A stretch of 64,000 nt of DNA from Desulfobaculum sp044987625. Its GTDB lineage: Bacteria; Desulfobacterota; Desulfovibrionia; Desulfovibrionales; Desulfovibrionaceae. This document shows positions 5,776 through 15,327 of the stretch, piece after piece. The stretch spans positions 186,001 to 250,000 of the forward strand of contig NZ_JBJDSB010000005.1 in the NCBI RefSeq assembly GCF_044987625.1, read 5' to 3'. Position numbers and translations under genes: made by a program. How positions within the stretch are numbered: position 1 is the first letter of the stretch; every line of letters starts with the position of its first letter. Below the pieces are notes generated by a model. That model had not been told where the DNA came from. It did not search any database and saw only the letters and a list, made by a program, of their open reading frames with translations.

Positions 5776-8729
5776 GCGGCGGCCTCCCTCACTGGCAGCC
5801 GGATGGTGAACTTGGCGCCCTTGCCGGGTGCCGACTCCACATCAAACTGACCGCCATGATTGGTGCATATGATAAAATACGACACGGACAGCCCAAGGCC
5901 CGTCCCGGTGCCCACGGACTTTGTGGTGAAGAACGGTTCAAACACACGCTTGCGCACATTCTCGGGCATACCGGGACCATTGTCCGTCAATTCTATGAGT
6001 ATCTCCGCGCGCTGCAGCGCCGTGCGGATGATAATGCGCGGCGTCTCGGGCGGCGGGTCCGCCTCGGCCATGGCCTGCGCGGCGTTTTTGAGTAGATTTA
6101 AAAACACCTGCTCAATCTCCGTGGAACTGCACAGCGTATGCGGCAAATTCGTGGCATAGCGCCGCTCTATCTCAATCTGCCGGAAGTCGAACTTCTTTTT
6201 GAGGTCGTAGTCGTTGGCCGCCAGTTCAATGGTTGAATCGAGCAGGGAGTTCAGGTCGCAGGCTTGAATGCGCGACTCGCTGCTGCGGCTAAAGTTCAGC
6301 ATGTTCTGCACAATCTTGGCGGCGCGGCTTCCGGCATCCCGGATGCCATCAATATACCCGGAAATGCCGCGCTCATCCATGTATTGCCGCATTTGCCCAA
6401 GGTCGATGCCAATCTCGCCTGCGGCCTTGGTGTTGGCGGCAAGCTCGGGCGAAACACGCCGGGAGATGCTCTCCGCGCACTGCATAATGATGCCCAGCGG
6501 ATTGTTGATTTCGTGCGCCATGCCAGCGGCCAGCCCTCCAACGGAAAGCATCTTCTCCGCCTGAATCATCATTTCCTCAATGCGCGCGCGTTCCGTGACG
6601 TCGTCAATGCGCACAACCGCCCCTTCGAAGCCCTCGAACACCAGCGGGTACACGGTCAGGTCCTCGTAGCGCATGGCGCCCTCTCCCATCATATGCGCCC
6701 GCCGGGGCGACACCTGCGGCTTACGCTCCGCCAGCGCCGCGTCAATGAGGGTGGTCTCTCCGGCAAGTTCGGGCATTACGTCACTGAGGGAGCGGCCTTC
6801 GGCATCGGCAAAGCTAATCCCCGTCATATGCTCGGCCTCGGTGTTCCACTGTGTCACGCGGCCCTCGCCGTCGAGAGCCACCAGCACCGACGGCATGGAG
6901 TCAATGATGGACTGAAGCATATTGCGTAGCTGCCTGCGCTCCTCCTCGGCGCGCTTGCGGTCGGTAATATCCAAAAAGATGGCAATGCCCGCGACCACCT
7001 CGCCCTGCTCGTCATGCACGGGTACGGCGTTGACCAGCACGGTGTATTCCTCGCCCGAGGTGTGCACCACCACCATCTCCATCCCGCTCAGCACTTTTTC
7101 CTGCGTCATCGCCAGAGCCAGCGGCAATTTATGGCGCGGCAACTCCCAGCCGTCCAAGTCGTAGGCGCGGAAGCGGATGGTCTCCGCATTGACGAATTCG
7201 CCGTCCACCATGCCCGTGGTGCCCACGGCCTCCTCGTTGATGCCCAGCAGGCGTTCGGCCTCCTTGTTGGACGCGGTGATAATCCACGACTTGGCGTTGC
7301 CTTGCGCAATGACGATGGCAAACGGTGCTTGATGCAGCACCGCCCGCAGCAGCCGGTTGGACCTCGCCAGCTCGTTGGTGGCGCGCTTGCGGCCCGTGAT
7401 GTCCGAGTGGGTCCCGGCCATGCGGTAGGCACGGCCCGAGTCATCACGCACGCCCGTGCCCCGGCCCAAAATCCAGCGGTAGCTGCCGTCCCTGTGCCGC
7501 AGACGGTATTCAATCTCAAACTGGTCGCGTACGCCGTCGCGGCACTCGCGATTGACGCGCAGAACCCTGTCCTTGTCATCTGGGTGGATGCGGTCCATCC
7601 ACTCGCTCACATCGTTGTCTATCTCGTGTTCGGCGTAGCCGATGATGCTTTTCCAGCGCGGGGAAAAATAGATGGAGTCCGACGCCACGTCCCAGTCCCA
7701 GATGCCGTCGTTGGCCCCCTGGACAACCAGCGCGTACCGCTCCTGACTCAGGCGCAATTCCTCGGCAATGCGCTCCTTTTCCTCCAGCTCAAATTCAAGG
7801 GCTTCGGTCCGCTCGCGCACCCGCTTCTTCAGCGTCCTGTTCACGGCGTAGAAGACGACAATAATCGCCAGCGCGGCCAGCAGGGTCAAACCGCCAATAC
7901 GCAAAAGGAACAAGGTGTGCTTGCGGTCCCCATCCATGTTGTACCACTTGTCGCGCAGGGCCTGTGATTCCTCGTCTGTGATGCTGTCCAGCCCCTTTTG
8001 CAGAATGTCGCGCAGGATGGGCAGGTCCTTGCGCACGGCAAAGCTGAAACGGTAGGTATACACGGCGTCCCCGGCCACCCGGATGTTCGCGAGGCCGTCC
8101 TTTTCGATGTAGTAGGCCGCAAGGCCAAGGTTCACCACAAAGGCGTCCACCACCTCAAAGGCGAGGTCGCGTAGCCCGGCCTGCGCCGTGGGAACGGGGA
8201 CGATTTCAAAGCGCGAGGCGTAGTTGTCTTTAAGGAAGGAATGGGTCGCGTAGCCATTGACCACGGCCACGCGCCTGCCATCAAGGTCCTCCATCGTTGA
8301 TGTGGCTTTATCATCACTGCGCACCAGCAGTACACACGGCACCTCCACATAGGAGTTGGTGTATATAAGATAATCCTCGCGGTCCTTGATAATGGTCAGC
8401 GCGGTAATGGCGTCGCCCTCGCCCGTACGGAGCATGTTGAGGACGGTGTTCCAATCCGGGTGGGTCTTGTACGAAAACTTGACGCCCAGCTTCTCCTCCA
8501 CAAGGTGCAGGTAGTCCGCGCCAAGCCCGGTAAAGCGGCCCTCCTCGTCGGAGAATTCAAACGGCGGAAATTGCTGGTCGTAGACAAAGACGACATCCGC
8601 GGCGTTTTTCCACAGCCAGTCGCGCTCCTCCTCGGTGAGGGGCGTCACAAGGCCGTTGGCTCTGGCCCCATGCCCCACAAGGCATAGCAGCACAACCAGA
8701 ATCATCTGGAAAAATCGCCTACTCTGCAT
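5772..8729 (-). CDS. Periplasmic-binding-domain, multi-PAS sensor histidine kinase
   Basis: A 985-residue hybrid sensor. In order: signal peptide (1-24); a family 3 solute-binding domain (about 30-265, as in amino-acid-binding proteins); one membrane segment (about 276-297); a coiled coil; three PAS domains (about 330-450, 460-590 and 600-715); HisKA with phosphoacceptor H739 in MAHEINNPLG; and an HATPase domain with DNGPGMP and FFTTKSVGTGTGLGL near the end. It likely senses a small solute such as an amino acid in the periplasm plus an internal cue, and passes phosphate to the overlapping receiver. The ligand cannot be read from the sequence. Confidence 0.9.
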   Translation of the reverse strand: MQSRRFFQMILVVLLCLVGHGARANGLVTPLTEEERDWLWKNAADVVFVYDQQFPPFEFSDEEGRFTGLGADYLHLVEEKLGVKFSYKTHPDWNTVLNMLRTGEGDAITALTIIKDREDYLIYTNSYVEVPCVLLVRSDDKATSTMEDLDGRRVAVVNGYATHSFLKDNYASRFEIVPVPTAQAGLRDLAFEVVDAFVVNLGLAAYYIEKDGLANIRVAGDAVYTYRFSFAVRKDLPILRDILQKGLDSITDEESQALRDKWYNMDGDRKHTLFLLRIGGLTLLAALAIIVVFYAVNRTLKKRVRERTEALEFELEEKERIAEELRLSQERYALVVQGANDGIWDWDVASDSIYFSPRWKSIIGYAEHEIDNDVSEWMDRIHPDDKDRVLRVNRECRDGVRDQFEIEYRLRHRDGSYRWILGRGTGVRDDSGRAYRMAGTHSDITGRKRATNELARSNRLLRAVLHQAPFAIVIAQGNAKSWIITASNKEAERLLGINEEAVGTTGMVDGEFVNAETIRFRAYDLDGWELPRHKLPLALAMTQEKVLSGMEMVVVHTSGEEYTVLVNAVPVHDEQGEVVAGIAIFLDITDRKRAEEERRQLRNMLQSIIDSMPSVLVALDGEGRVTQWNTEAEHMTGISFADAEGRSLSDVMPELAGETTLIDAALAERKPQVSPRRAHMMGEGAMRYEDLTVYPLVFEGFEGAVVRIDDVTERARIEEMMIQAEKMLSVGGLAAGMAHEINNPLGIIMQCAESISRRVSPELAANTKAAGEIGIDLGQMRQYMDERGISGYIDGIRDAGSRAAKIVQNMLNFSRSSESRIQACDLNSLLDSTIELAANDYDLKKKFDFRQIEIERRYATNLPHTLCSSTEIEQVFLNLLKNAAQAMAEADPPPETPRIIIRTALQRAEILIELTDNGPGMPENVRKRVFEPFFTTKSVGTGTGLGLSVSYFIICTNHGGQFDVESAPGKGAKFTIRLPVREAAA

Positions 8730-9071
8730 GAACAGACCCCAGCTTGATGGTGGGACGCATACCGCAACTCAGGAAAAGACGAATCAGACCCGCCCGTCGC
8801 GCTTTATGCCAGACGCCCCAGCGGTCCCGCCAAAATGACGGAACTTCCTTCCTATTGAATCCCACAAAACGCGCGGGATTGTCCACTCTGCGCGCAGAAA
8901 ACTCCGCCGCGCGCCCGCCCTGCCCCAACATTCTACGCCGCGCCGGGGCCGCGCCTACGCGCCGGCGCAACCTACCGTTACTCTGGCACTCCTGCGCTTT
9001 AGCGCGCGCGGCGGGGCCTGCGCCCACGCACAAGCTGGGGCCAACACCTGCGCGAGTCTGCATTTCGCCGC
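8730..9071. other. Intergenic region with no gene seen
   Basis: This stretch separates the leftward kinase gene from the promoter of the rightward EF-G-like gene. Frames here are short, arginine- and proline-rich and lack ribosome sites. It should hold the kinase promoter, which I could not place. Confidence 0.4.
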
Positions 9072-9101
9072 TTGACAACGTTGAAGGGAGCTTCGTATAG
9101 C
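9072..9101 (+). promoter_or_regulatory. Sigma70-type promoter of the EF-G-like gene
   Basis: TTGACA at 9072-9077, an 18-base spacer and TATAGC at 9096-9101 lie about 105 bases before the start codon, leaving an untranslated leader of roughly 100 bases. Confidence 0.6.
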
Positions 9102-9205
9102 TTTAAATCATTGAAATTTCTTATCCGCGGACCTGTTTCCGGGTTCTGCGGTGCGCTCTAGCGCTGCGGTCACCCGGAATTAATACACAGCCAAGGGAGA
9201 GACCA

Positions 9206-11269
9206 ATGTCGGATGCGCTCAAGACCCAACGGACCTACGCACTTGTAGGACACGGCGGCTGCGGAAAGACCTCGGTCGCCGAAATGCTGCTGCTCCAGAC
9301 CGGCGTCATCAACCGACTCGGCAGGATTGAGGAAGGCACCACCGTCCTCGATACCGAACCCGAGGAAATCAAACGCCGTGGGTCCATTCAGCCGGGCTTT
9401 GCCTCGTACGAGTGGAACAAGAACACCCACTTTCTCATCGACACTCCCGGCGACAACAACTTCGTCGGCGACATCGCCTACCTCCTCACCGCTGCGGACG
9501 GCGTCATCTTCACCATCGATGCCGTGGACGGCGCCAAGCCCCTGACCAAACGCCTGTGGGGCGAAGTCCGCAAGGCAGACCTCCCCGCCATCATCTTCAT
9601 CAATAAGATGGACCGCGACCGCGCCGACTTTGACATGGCCTTCGACAGCATCTCCTCCATGCTCGATACCAAGCCCGTTCTGCTCTACATGCCCATCGGC
9701 CAGCAGGAAGACTTCCGCGGTGTAGCGGACATTCTGGCGAACACGGCCTATATCTACAACGAAGACGGCTCCTTTACCGAAACAGCCGTCCCCGGCGACA
9801 TAGCCTCCGACGTTGAAACCCTGCGCGAAACCATGATCGAAAACATCGCCGAGAGCGATGAAGAGCTCATGGAAAAATACCTTGAGGAAGGCGAGCTCTC
9901 CGACGACGACATCGCCATCGGCCTGCGCAAGGGCGTCCGCTCCGGCGAGCTGACCCCCGTGGCCTGCGGCTCCGCCCTGCAAAACCGCGGCAGCAACATG
10001 CTGCTCAACCTCACGCAGAACCTGTTCCCCTCTCCCCTGGAACGCTCCCCTTGGCCCGGTGAAGACGGCGAGCAGCGTAAGTCCAGCCCGGACGCCCCCT
10101 TCTCCGCCTTTGTCTTCAAGACCATTGCCGATCCCTTTGCCGGACAACTGTCCGTCATGCGCATCCTCTCCGGCACTCTTGCCGGCGACACACAGGTGCT
10201 CAACACCAGCACAGGCGACAAGGAACGCATCGGCCATCTGCTGCAGATTGAGGGCAAAACCCAAAAACCCCTCAAAGGCGAGGCCGGTCCCGGCGCCATT
10301 GTGGCCGTGGCCAAGCTCAAAAACGTACACACCGGCAACACCCTGTGCGACGAGAAGGCCCAGTTCACCTTTGCCGCCCCGGCGCTGCCCCCGGCGCTTA
10401 TCTCCTACGCCCTCGCCCCCGAGGAAAAGGGCGAGGAAGACAAAGTCTACTCCGCCGTGCACAAGCTGCTGGAGGAGGACTTCTGCCTCAAGCTCACGCG
10501 TGATGCGGAAACCGGAGACATTCTGCTCTCCGGCATGGGCCAACTGCACATTGAAATCGCCGTGGAGCGCGCCAAGCGCCGCTTCAAGACCAATATCCTG
10601 CTCAAAACGCCCAAGGTGCCCTACCGCGAAACCTTCAAGGGCAAGGCCGACGTACAGGGCCGCCACAAAAAGCAGTCCGGCGGCCGTGGCCAGTTCGGCG
10701 ACTGCCTCATCAGGCTGGAGCCCATGCAGCGCGGCGAGGGCTATGAATTCGTTGACGAAATCGTCGGCGGCGCCATTCCGCGCCAGTACATCCCCGCCGT
10801 GGACAAGGGCATTCAGGAGGCCGCCGCGCGCGGCGTTCTGGCTGGATACCCGGTGGTGGACTTTAAGGTGCACCTCTACGACGGCTCGTACCACTCCGTG
10901 GACTCCTCGGAGATGGCGTTTAAGATTGCCGGCTCCCTCGCCTTCAAAAAGGCGGCAGAGCAGGCCAAGCCCATCCTGCTGGAGCCTGTGGTCCTCGTCT
11001 CCGTCTTTGTGCCCGACGACTTTATGGGCGACGTTATTGGCGACCTGTCCAGCCGCCGCGGCAAGGTCCTTGGGTCCGATTCGCAGGGCGGCGTGACGGA
11101 AATCCGCGCCCATGTGCCCATGGAGGAAGTGCTCCAGTACGCGCCGGACCTGCGCTCCATGACGGGCGGTCAGGGCACATTTACCATGGAGTTTGACCAC
11201 TACGAGGAAGCGCCGCCGCAGGTGGTGGACAAAGTTGTGGCCAAGGCCGCAGAACCCGCCCATGCCTAG
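9206..11269 (+). CDS. Elongation factor G-like translational GTPase
   Basis: At 687 residues it has the EF-G domain plan: GTPase domain with P-loop (15-22), DTPG (79-82) and NKMD (133-136); domain II; then domains III-V, including the SGMGQLHIE and GGRGQFGD segments. The P-loop reads GHGGCGKT, where canonical EF-G has GHIDAGKT, placing it in the divergent EF-G2-like group often found beside a standard fusA. Such paralogues may act in translocation, ribosome recycling or stress; which applies here is unknown. No ribosomal-protein genes flank it, unlike the usual str operon. Start codon ATG after AGGGAGAGACCA. Confidence 0.85.
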   Translation: MSDALKTQRTYALVGHGGCGKTSVAEMLLLQTGVINRLGRIEEGTTVLDTEPEEIKRRGSIQPGFASYEWNKNTHFLIDTPGDNNFVGDIAYLLTAADGVIFTIDAVDGAKPLTKRLWGEVRKADLPAIIFINKMDRDRADFDMAFDSISSMLDTKPVLLYMPIGQQEDFRGVADILANTAYIYNEDGSFTETAVPGDIASDVETLRETMIENIAESDEELMEKYLEEGELSDDDIAIGLRKGVRSGELTPVACGSALQNRGSNMLLNLTQNLFPSPLERSPWPGEDGEQRKSSPDAPFSAFVFKTIADPFAGQLSVMRILSGTLAGDTQVLNTSTGDKERIGHLLQIEGKTQKPLKGEAGPGAIVAVAKLKNVHTGNTLCDEKAQFTFAAPALPPALISYALAPEEKGEEDKVYSAVHKLLEEDFCLKLTRDAETGDILLSGMGQLHIEIAVERAKRRFKTNILLKTPKVPYRETFKGKADVQGRHKKQSGGRGQFGDCLIRLEPMQRGEGYEFVDEIVGGAIPRQYIPAVDKGIQEAAARGVLAGYPVVDFKVHLYDGSYHSVDSSEMAFKIAGSLAFKKAAEQAKPILLEPVVLVSVFVPDDFMGDVIGDLSSRRGKVLGSDSQGGVTEIRAHVPMEEVLQYAPDLRSMTGGQGTFTMEFDHYEEAPPQVVDKVVAKAAEPAHA

Positions 11270-11356
11270 GGCGCATCCCTCTTCCGGCGAGGCATGGCCC
11301 CGCCACCACTGCGCTGGCGGCCCGTGCGCCCCGCGCCACACATTCCTGTCACCACA

Positions 11357-11388
11357 GCCGCCCCTGCATGCGCAGGGGCGGCGTTTTT
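11357..11388 (+). terminator. Rho-independent terminator after the EF-G-like gene
   Basis: Stem GCCGCCCCTG/CAGGGGCGGC with a 6-base loop, followed by five T. Confidence 0.85.
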
Positions 11389-11558
11389 CGTCCTTTGGTC
11401 GGCATTGCGCCGATTTTTCCGCGCCCGAGTGTCGGCTCGGGGACAGCGAAGGCAGGCAATCTGCGCCTTGTTTGTCGTCCGTATTTCCAGTACATTGCCC
11501 CCGCCGGGGTCATATTTGCAGACGCCCGGACACGATAACAAGGACATCGCACCACAAC

Positions 11559-12263
11559 ATGCTTAGAACCATATTCTTTTATTCCACGTACCTGCCGCTG
11601 ACGGCAGTGCTTACCATTTTGGCCATTACCATCCCCAAGACCGCCCGCTGGTGCGCCCAATTCTGGAGCGCCTGCGCCGTACGCTTTGCTGGCATCCGCG
11701 TGGAGGCGGACCTGGGGAATCTGGACCCAAGCCAGAACTATATCTTTATGGCCAACCACCAAAGTCAGTTGGACATTCCGCTTTTGTACACATCGCTTCG
11801 CCACTGGTGCATCGGCTTTGTGGCCAAGCAGTCGCTTTTTGACATTCCCCTGTTCGGCAACGCCATGCGCAACGCCGGGACCATTCCCATCGACCGCACC
11901 AACCGCCGCCGCGCCATGAAAAGCGTGGAGAAAGCGGTGGAGGAAGTCCGCGCCGGGCAGAACATTGTCATCTTTCCCGAAGGCACACGCGCCTCGGATT
12001 TTTCCTCGCTGCAACCCTTCAAGGTCGGCGGCATGATTATCGCGCTCAAAACGGGACTTCCGGTGGTCCCGCTCGTTATCACCGGTTCCGGCGAGACCCT
12101 GCCCAAAAACCGCATCCGCTTCGGCGAGAACCGCACCATACGGGTCAAGGCTCTGCCCCCAATTACCACACAGGGGCGCTACACGCTCAAAGAGCGCGAA
12201 CTCTTCAAGGACGACCTGTACCGCGCCATGAACGCGGCCTACATGGAGCAGCATAATGGCTGA
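11559..12263 (+). CDS. plsC: 1-acyl-sn-glycerol-3-phosphate acyltransferase
   Basis: A 234-residue inner-membrane enzyme that adds the second acyl chain to lysophosphatidic acid, giving phosphatidic acid for phospholipid synthesis. It has the catalytic NHQSQLD (NHX4D, 66-72), the substrate-binding FPEGTR (139-144) and the later PVVPL motif, plus an N-terminal hydrophobic segment (LTAVLTILAITI). Length is normal for the family. ATG 11559 is the first plausible start; its ribosome site (AAGGA, about 14 bases away) is weak. The gene overlaps the next by eight bases. Confidence 0.9.
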   Translation: MLRTIFFYSTYLPLTAVLTILAITIPKTARWCAQFWSACAVRFAGIRVEADLGNLDPSQNYIFMANHQSQLDIPLLYTSLRHWCIGFVAKQSLFDIPLFGNAMRNAGTIPIDRTNRRRAMKSVEKAVEEVRAGQNIVIFPEGTRASDFSSLQPFKVGGMIIALKTGLPVVPLVITGSGETLPKNRIRFGENRTIRVKALPPITTQGRYTLKERELFKDDLYRAMNAAYMEQHNG

Positions 12264-13914
12264 ACACAACGTCACCCTGACCCCGCTTGGCGGTCTGGGC
12301 GAGATTGGCATGAACTGTATGGTCATGGAGACGGACGACTCCATGATCCTCATCGACTGCGGCCTGATGTTTCCGGAGGACTACCTCTTCGGCATTGACG
12401 TGGTCATCCCCCGGTTCGACTACCTCATTCAAAACAAGGACCGCCTCAAAGGCATCATCCTGACCCACGGACACGAGGACCACATCGGCGCGTTGCCGTG
12501 GCTGCTCCAGAATGTCCATGCCCCGGTGTTCGGTTCGGAATTCACCATCGCCCTTGTGCAGAGCAAACTGCGCGAACATGACCTGCTGGACGACGCGGAC
12601 CTGCGCACCGTCAACGGGCACGACCGCATTGAGCTTGGCGACTTTGGCGTCACGTTCTTCCCCGTGTGCCACTCCATCGTGGGCGGCTTCGGCATGGGCA
12701 TCGAGTCCCCGGCCGGACGCATCGTCCACACCGGCGACTTTAAGATTGACCGCAATCCCCTTGGCGGCGTGGCCACGGACCTTGACGGCTTTAAGCACTT
12801 TGCCGACGAGGGGCAGGTCCAACTCATGCTGTCCGACTCCACCAACGTGGAACGCGACGGATTCGCCCTCACCGAGCGCGAAATCAAAAGCTCCCTGCAC
12901 GACATTTTTGACGGGCACGACGGACGCATCATCGTCACGCTCTTCTCCAGCCACATCCAGCGCATGCAGGAAGTCTTTGACCTTGCCGCCCAGTTCGGAC
13001 GCAAGGTGGCCGTCAACGGCCGCAGCCTGCTGCGCAACATCGACCTTGCGCGCGAGCTGGACTACCTGCGCGTGAAAAGCGACACCATCATCGACATGGA
13101 GGACATCCCCTCCTATCCGGATTCGGAAATCGTTCTGCTGGTGACGGGTTCGCAGGGCGAGCCGCTGGCGTCGCTCTCACGCATCGCCTCGGGCGAGCAC
13201 CGGCAGCTCTCCATCCGCGAGGGCGACCTTGTGCTCATGTCCTCGCGCTTCATTCCCGGCAACGTGCGCGCCATCACCAAGGTCATCAACAACCTCTACC
13301 GCCTCGGGGCGGAGGTGCTGTACGAGCGCGTGCAGGGCATCCACGCATCGGGCCACGCCCACCGCGAGGAACTGAAAATCATGCTGGAGACCGTGCGGCC
13401 CAAGTTCTTTGTGCCCGTGCACGGCGAGTACCGCCATCTGGTCAAGCACTCCCGCCTTGCGCGCGAATGCGGCGTTGCGCCGGAGCGCGCCCTTGTGCTG
13501 GAGAACGGCGACCCGCTCACCCTGCTGGCTGACGGCGGCATCCGTCTGGAAGACAGCGTGCCCGTGGACCAGATTCTGGTGGACGGCAAAGGCGTTGGCG
13601 ACGTGGGCCAAACCGTGCTGAAGGAGCGCCAGCTCCTCGGCGGCGAGGGCATGGTCATCGTCACTCTGGTGGTGGACGATGAAACCGGCGAAATTCTCGT
13701 CGGCCCGGACATTTCGTCCAAGGGTTTTGTGTTCGAGCAGCAATACAGCCACCTGCTGGAAGACGCCAAATGCATCGTGCTGGATATTTTCGAGAACATC
13801 CCCCCCGGCGAGACGGGCAAGCTCAAGGAGCGCATCCGCTCCTCCCTGCGCCGCTTCTTCCGCCGCGTCATCGACCGCGACCCCGTGGTCATGCCGCTGG
13901 TGATGCAGATTTAG
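12256..13914 (+). CDS. rnj: Ribonuclease J
   Basis: A 552-residue metallo-beta-lactamase/beta-CASP nuclease. It has the zinc motif HGHEDH (71-76), SDSTN, the beta-CASP region and the GSQGEP and SGHAHREEL motifs characteristic of RNase J, with a C-terminal domain of the usual size. RNase J degrades and processes RNA both as a 5' exonuclease and as an endonuclease. GGAG lies inside the plsC end, seven bases before ATG, so translation is coupled. A terminator follows. Confidence 0.93.
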   Translation: MAEHNVTLTPLGGLGEIGMNCMVMETDDSMILIDCGLMFPEDYLFGIDVVIPRFDYLIQNKDRLKGIILTHGHEDHIGALPWLLQNVHAPVFGSEFTIALVQSKLREHDLLDDADLRTVNGHDRIELGDFGVTFFPVCHSIVGGFGMGIESPAGRIVHTGDFKIDRNPLGGVATDLDGFKHFADEGQVQLMLSDSTNVERDGFALTEREIKSSLHDIFDGHDGRIIVTLFSSHIQRMQEVFDLAAQFGRKVAVNGRSLLRNIDLARELDYLRVKSDTIIDMEDIPSYPDSEIVLLVTGSQGEPLASLSRIASGEHRQLSIREGDLVLMSSRFIPGNVRAITKVINNLYRLGAEVLYERVQGIHASGHAHREELKIMLETVRPKFFVPVHGEYRHLVKHSRLARECGVAPERALVLENGDPLTLLADGGIRLEDSVPVDQILVDGKGVGDVGQTVLKERQLLGGEGMVIVTLVVDDETGEILVGPDISSKGFVFEQQYSHLLEDAKCIVLDIFENIPPGETGKLKERIRSSLRRFFRRVIDRDPVVMPLVMQI

Positions 13915-13940
13915 CGCCGCGCCAGAGCGCACACATTCAA

Positions 13941-13977
13941 GCGGGCCGCCTTCCTCTCGGAAAGCGGCCCGCTTTTT
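13941..13977 (+). terminator. Rho-independent terminator after RNase J
   Basis: Stem GCGGGCCGC/GCGGCCCGC with a 14-base loop and a run of five T. Confidence 0.85.
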
Positions 13978-13998
13978 GTTCCACCGACAGGGCACCAC

Positions 13999-14427
13999 TC
14001 AACCCGTCAGCAGAAACATCCGAATCACCCAAATGCCGGTGAAAATCTGCCAAATGGCCAGCGCCAGCAAGAGGGCGTTGTTCGCGCCGTGAACAAGGGG
14101 GAGCACCGTGCGGCGTTTGCGCTTTCTGTCCAGCACCTCGCCCGTGAAATAGCCGGTCACAAGCAGCGGCAGCATGATGAGCCCCACCACAAAGTGCGTA
14201 CCCGTCAGGTCAGACGTCCCCCACTTGTAGCGCGTGATGCCCGCGCCCCACACAAAGGCGACAAACCAAACGATGATGACAACCCGCCCCCAGAACACAT
14301 GCCGCTTCCAGTCGAACCGCGTGCGCTTTTTGAGGTGCGACATCATAAAGCGCTTGATGCCCAGCACCAGCACATACACGGCCAGAAGCGTGCACAGGAA
14401 TTGCACGATGGGATGGACCCAAAGCAT
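13999..14427 (-). CDS. Four-helix membrane protein at the end of the cox operon
   Basis: A 142-residue integral membrane protein with four predicted helices (about 5-24, 45-64, 78-97 and 115-136) and histidines near helix ends (HPIVQF, HFVVG, HGANN), a layout reminiscent of small haem-b membrane proteins. It may belong to the DUF4079 family, but I recall that only loosely. It is the last gene of the leftward oxidase operon, 27 bases after ctaB, so a role in oxidase assembly or electron transfer is inferred. Start ATG after GGGGGAACGT. Confidence 0.7.
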   Translation of the reverse strand: MLWVHPIVQFLCTLLAVYVLVLGIKRFMMSHLKKRTRFDWKRHVFWGRVVIIVWFVAFVWGAGITRYKWGTSDLTGTHFVVGLIMLPLLVTGYFTGEVLDRKRKRRTVLPLVHGANNALLLALAIWQIFTGIWVIRMFLLTG

Positions 14428-14454
14428 ACGTTCCCCCTTTGCGTTCAGCGTGGT

Positions 14455-15327
14455 CTACAGGCCGAGCAGCAACGCTGCGAAAAGAAGCGGCATGGACGCA
14501 TTCAGCCACGCCATGGCGCGGCGGGAGCGTCCCCACACGCCGCAAAGCCCAACTCCTGCCCCGGTCACGGCGCAGATGCCCAGCATCCACGGCGCAGCCT
14601 CCGGAGCGCCCACAAAAACCGGCAGTGTCAACGCGGTGGTAAAGTACGCCACCACCCACAAATACATCAGCGGCCGGTACACGGCCACAGGCAGGCGCAC
14701 AGGCGGCAAAGGCAGCCGCGCCGCTGCGTAGTCCGCGTGGTGCAGTTCCGCCAGCATCCAAAAATGCGGCACCTGCCACAAGTACACCACCACACACACG
14801 GCAAGGATTCCCGGCGCATCAGGCGCGCCACCAGCCGCCAGCCAGCCCACGTAGGGCGGCATGGCTCCGGGAACGCCGCCCACCAGCACGGCTAGGCCCG
14901 TGAGGCGCTTCAGCGGGGTATACAGCCCGTTGTACAGGGCCACCACCCCCACGCCAGCAAGGACCAGCGCCCCGGCCCCGCGCGGCCCCGCTCCCAAGAA
15001 GCCTGCCGCGGCGTACAGCGCCAGGCCAACCGCCATAAGCGCCACCGCCCACAGCGTGGCAAGGCTGGGCGACATGCGGCCAGCGGGTACAGGTCGCGAC
15101 GCCGTGCGCCGCATGCGCGCGTCCAGTACGCGCTCCTGCACCTGATTCAGCGCCGAGCATCCCCCGCACAGGGCAAAGGACCCGGCGCACACGGCAAGAC
15201 CAGCCCCAAGGGGCGCGCCGCCCTCCCAGCCAAGCAAAAAGCCAAACAGCGCGGCGCCAGCAACCATGGCACTGATGCGCGGGCGCGCCAGCGCCACACA
15301 CGCCGAGGCCCAGCCGCCGGTGCTCAT
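14455..15327 (-). CDS. ctaB: Protohaem IX farnesyltransferase (haem O synthase)
   Basis: A 290-residue UbiA-family membrane enzyme that farnesylates haem B to haem O for the oxidase. It has about eight to nine membrane helices. The first prenyl-diphosphate motif reads NQVQERVLD, with Glu replacing the first Asp of N-x3-D-x3-D; I recall similar NQxQER forms in related bacteria, so it is probably functional. YTPLKR, GAMPPYVGW and LWQVPHFWML are typical of CtaB. The start overlaps the coxB stop (ATGA). No ctaA for haem A synthesis is seen in the window, which fits a haem-O enzyme. Confidence 0.88.
   Translation of the reverse strand: MSTGGWASACVALARPRISAMVAGAALFGFLLGWEGGAPLGAGLAVCAGSFALCGGCSALNQVQERVLDARMRRTASRPVPAGRMSPSLATLWAVALMAVGLALYAAAGFLGAGPRGAGALVLAGVGVVALYNGLYTPLKRLTGLAVLVGGVPGAMPPYVGWLAAGGAPDAPGILAVCVVVYLWQVPHFWMLAELHHADYAAARLPLPPVRLPVAVYRPLMYLWVVAYFTTALTLPVFVGAPEAAPWMLGICAVTGAGVGLCGVWGRSRRAMAWLNASMPLLFAALLLGL

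Noticed and set aside
9170..11341. 723-codon minus-strand frame opposite the EF-G-like gene
   Set aside because: It mirrors codons of a clear EF-G on the other strand, is rich in Gly, His and Val without motifs, and has no ribosome site. It is a GC-rich antisense artefact.
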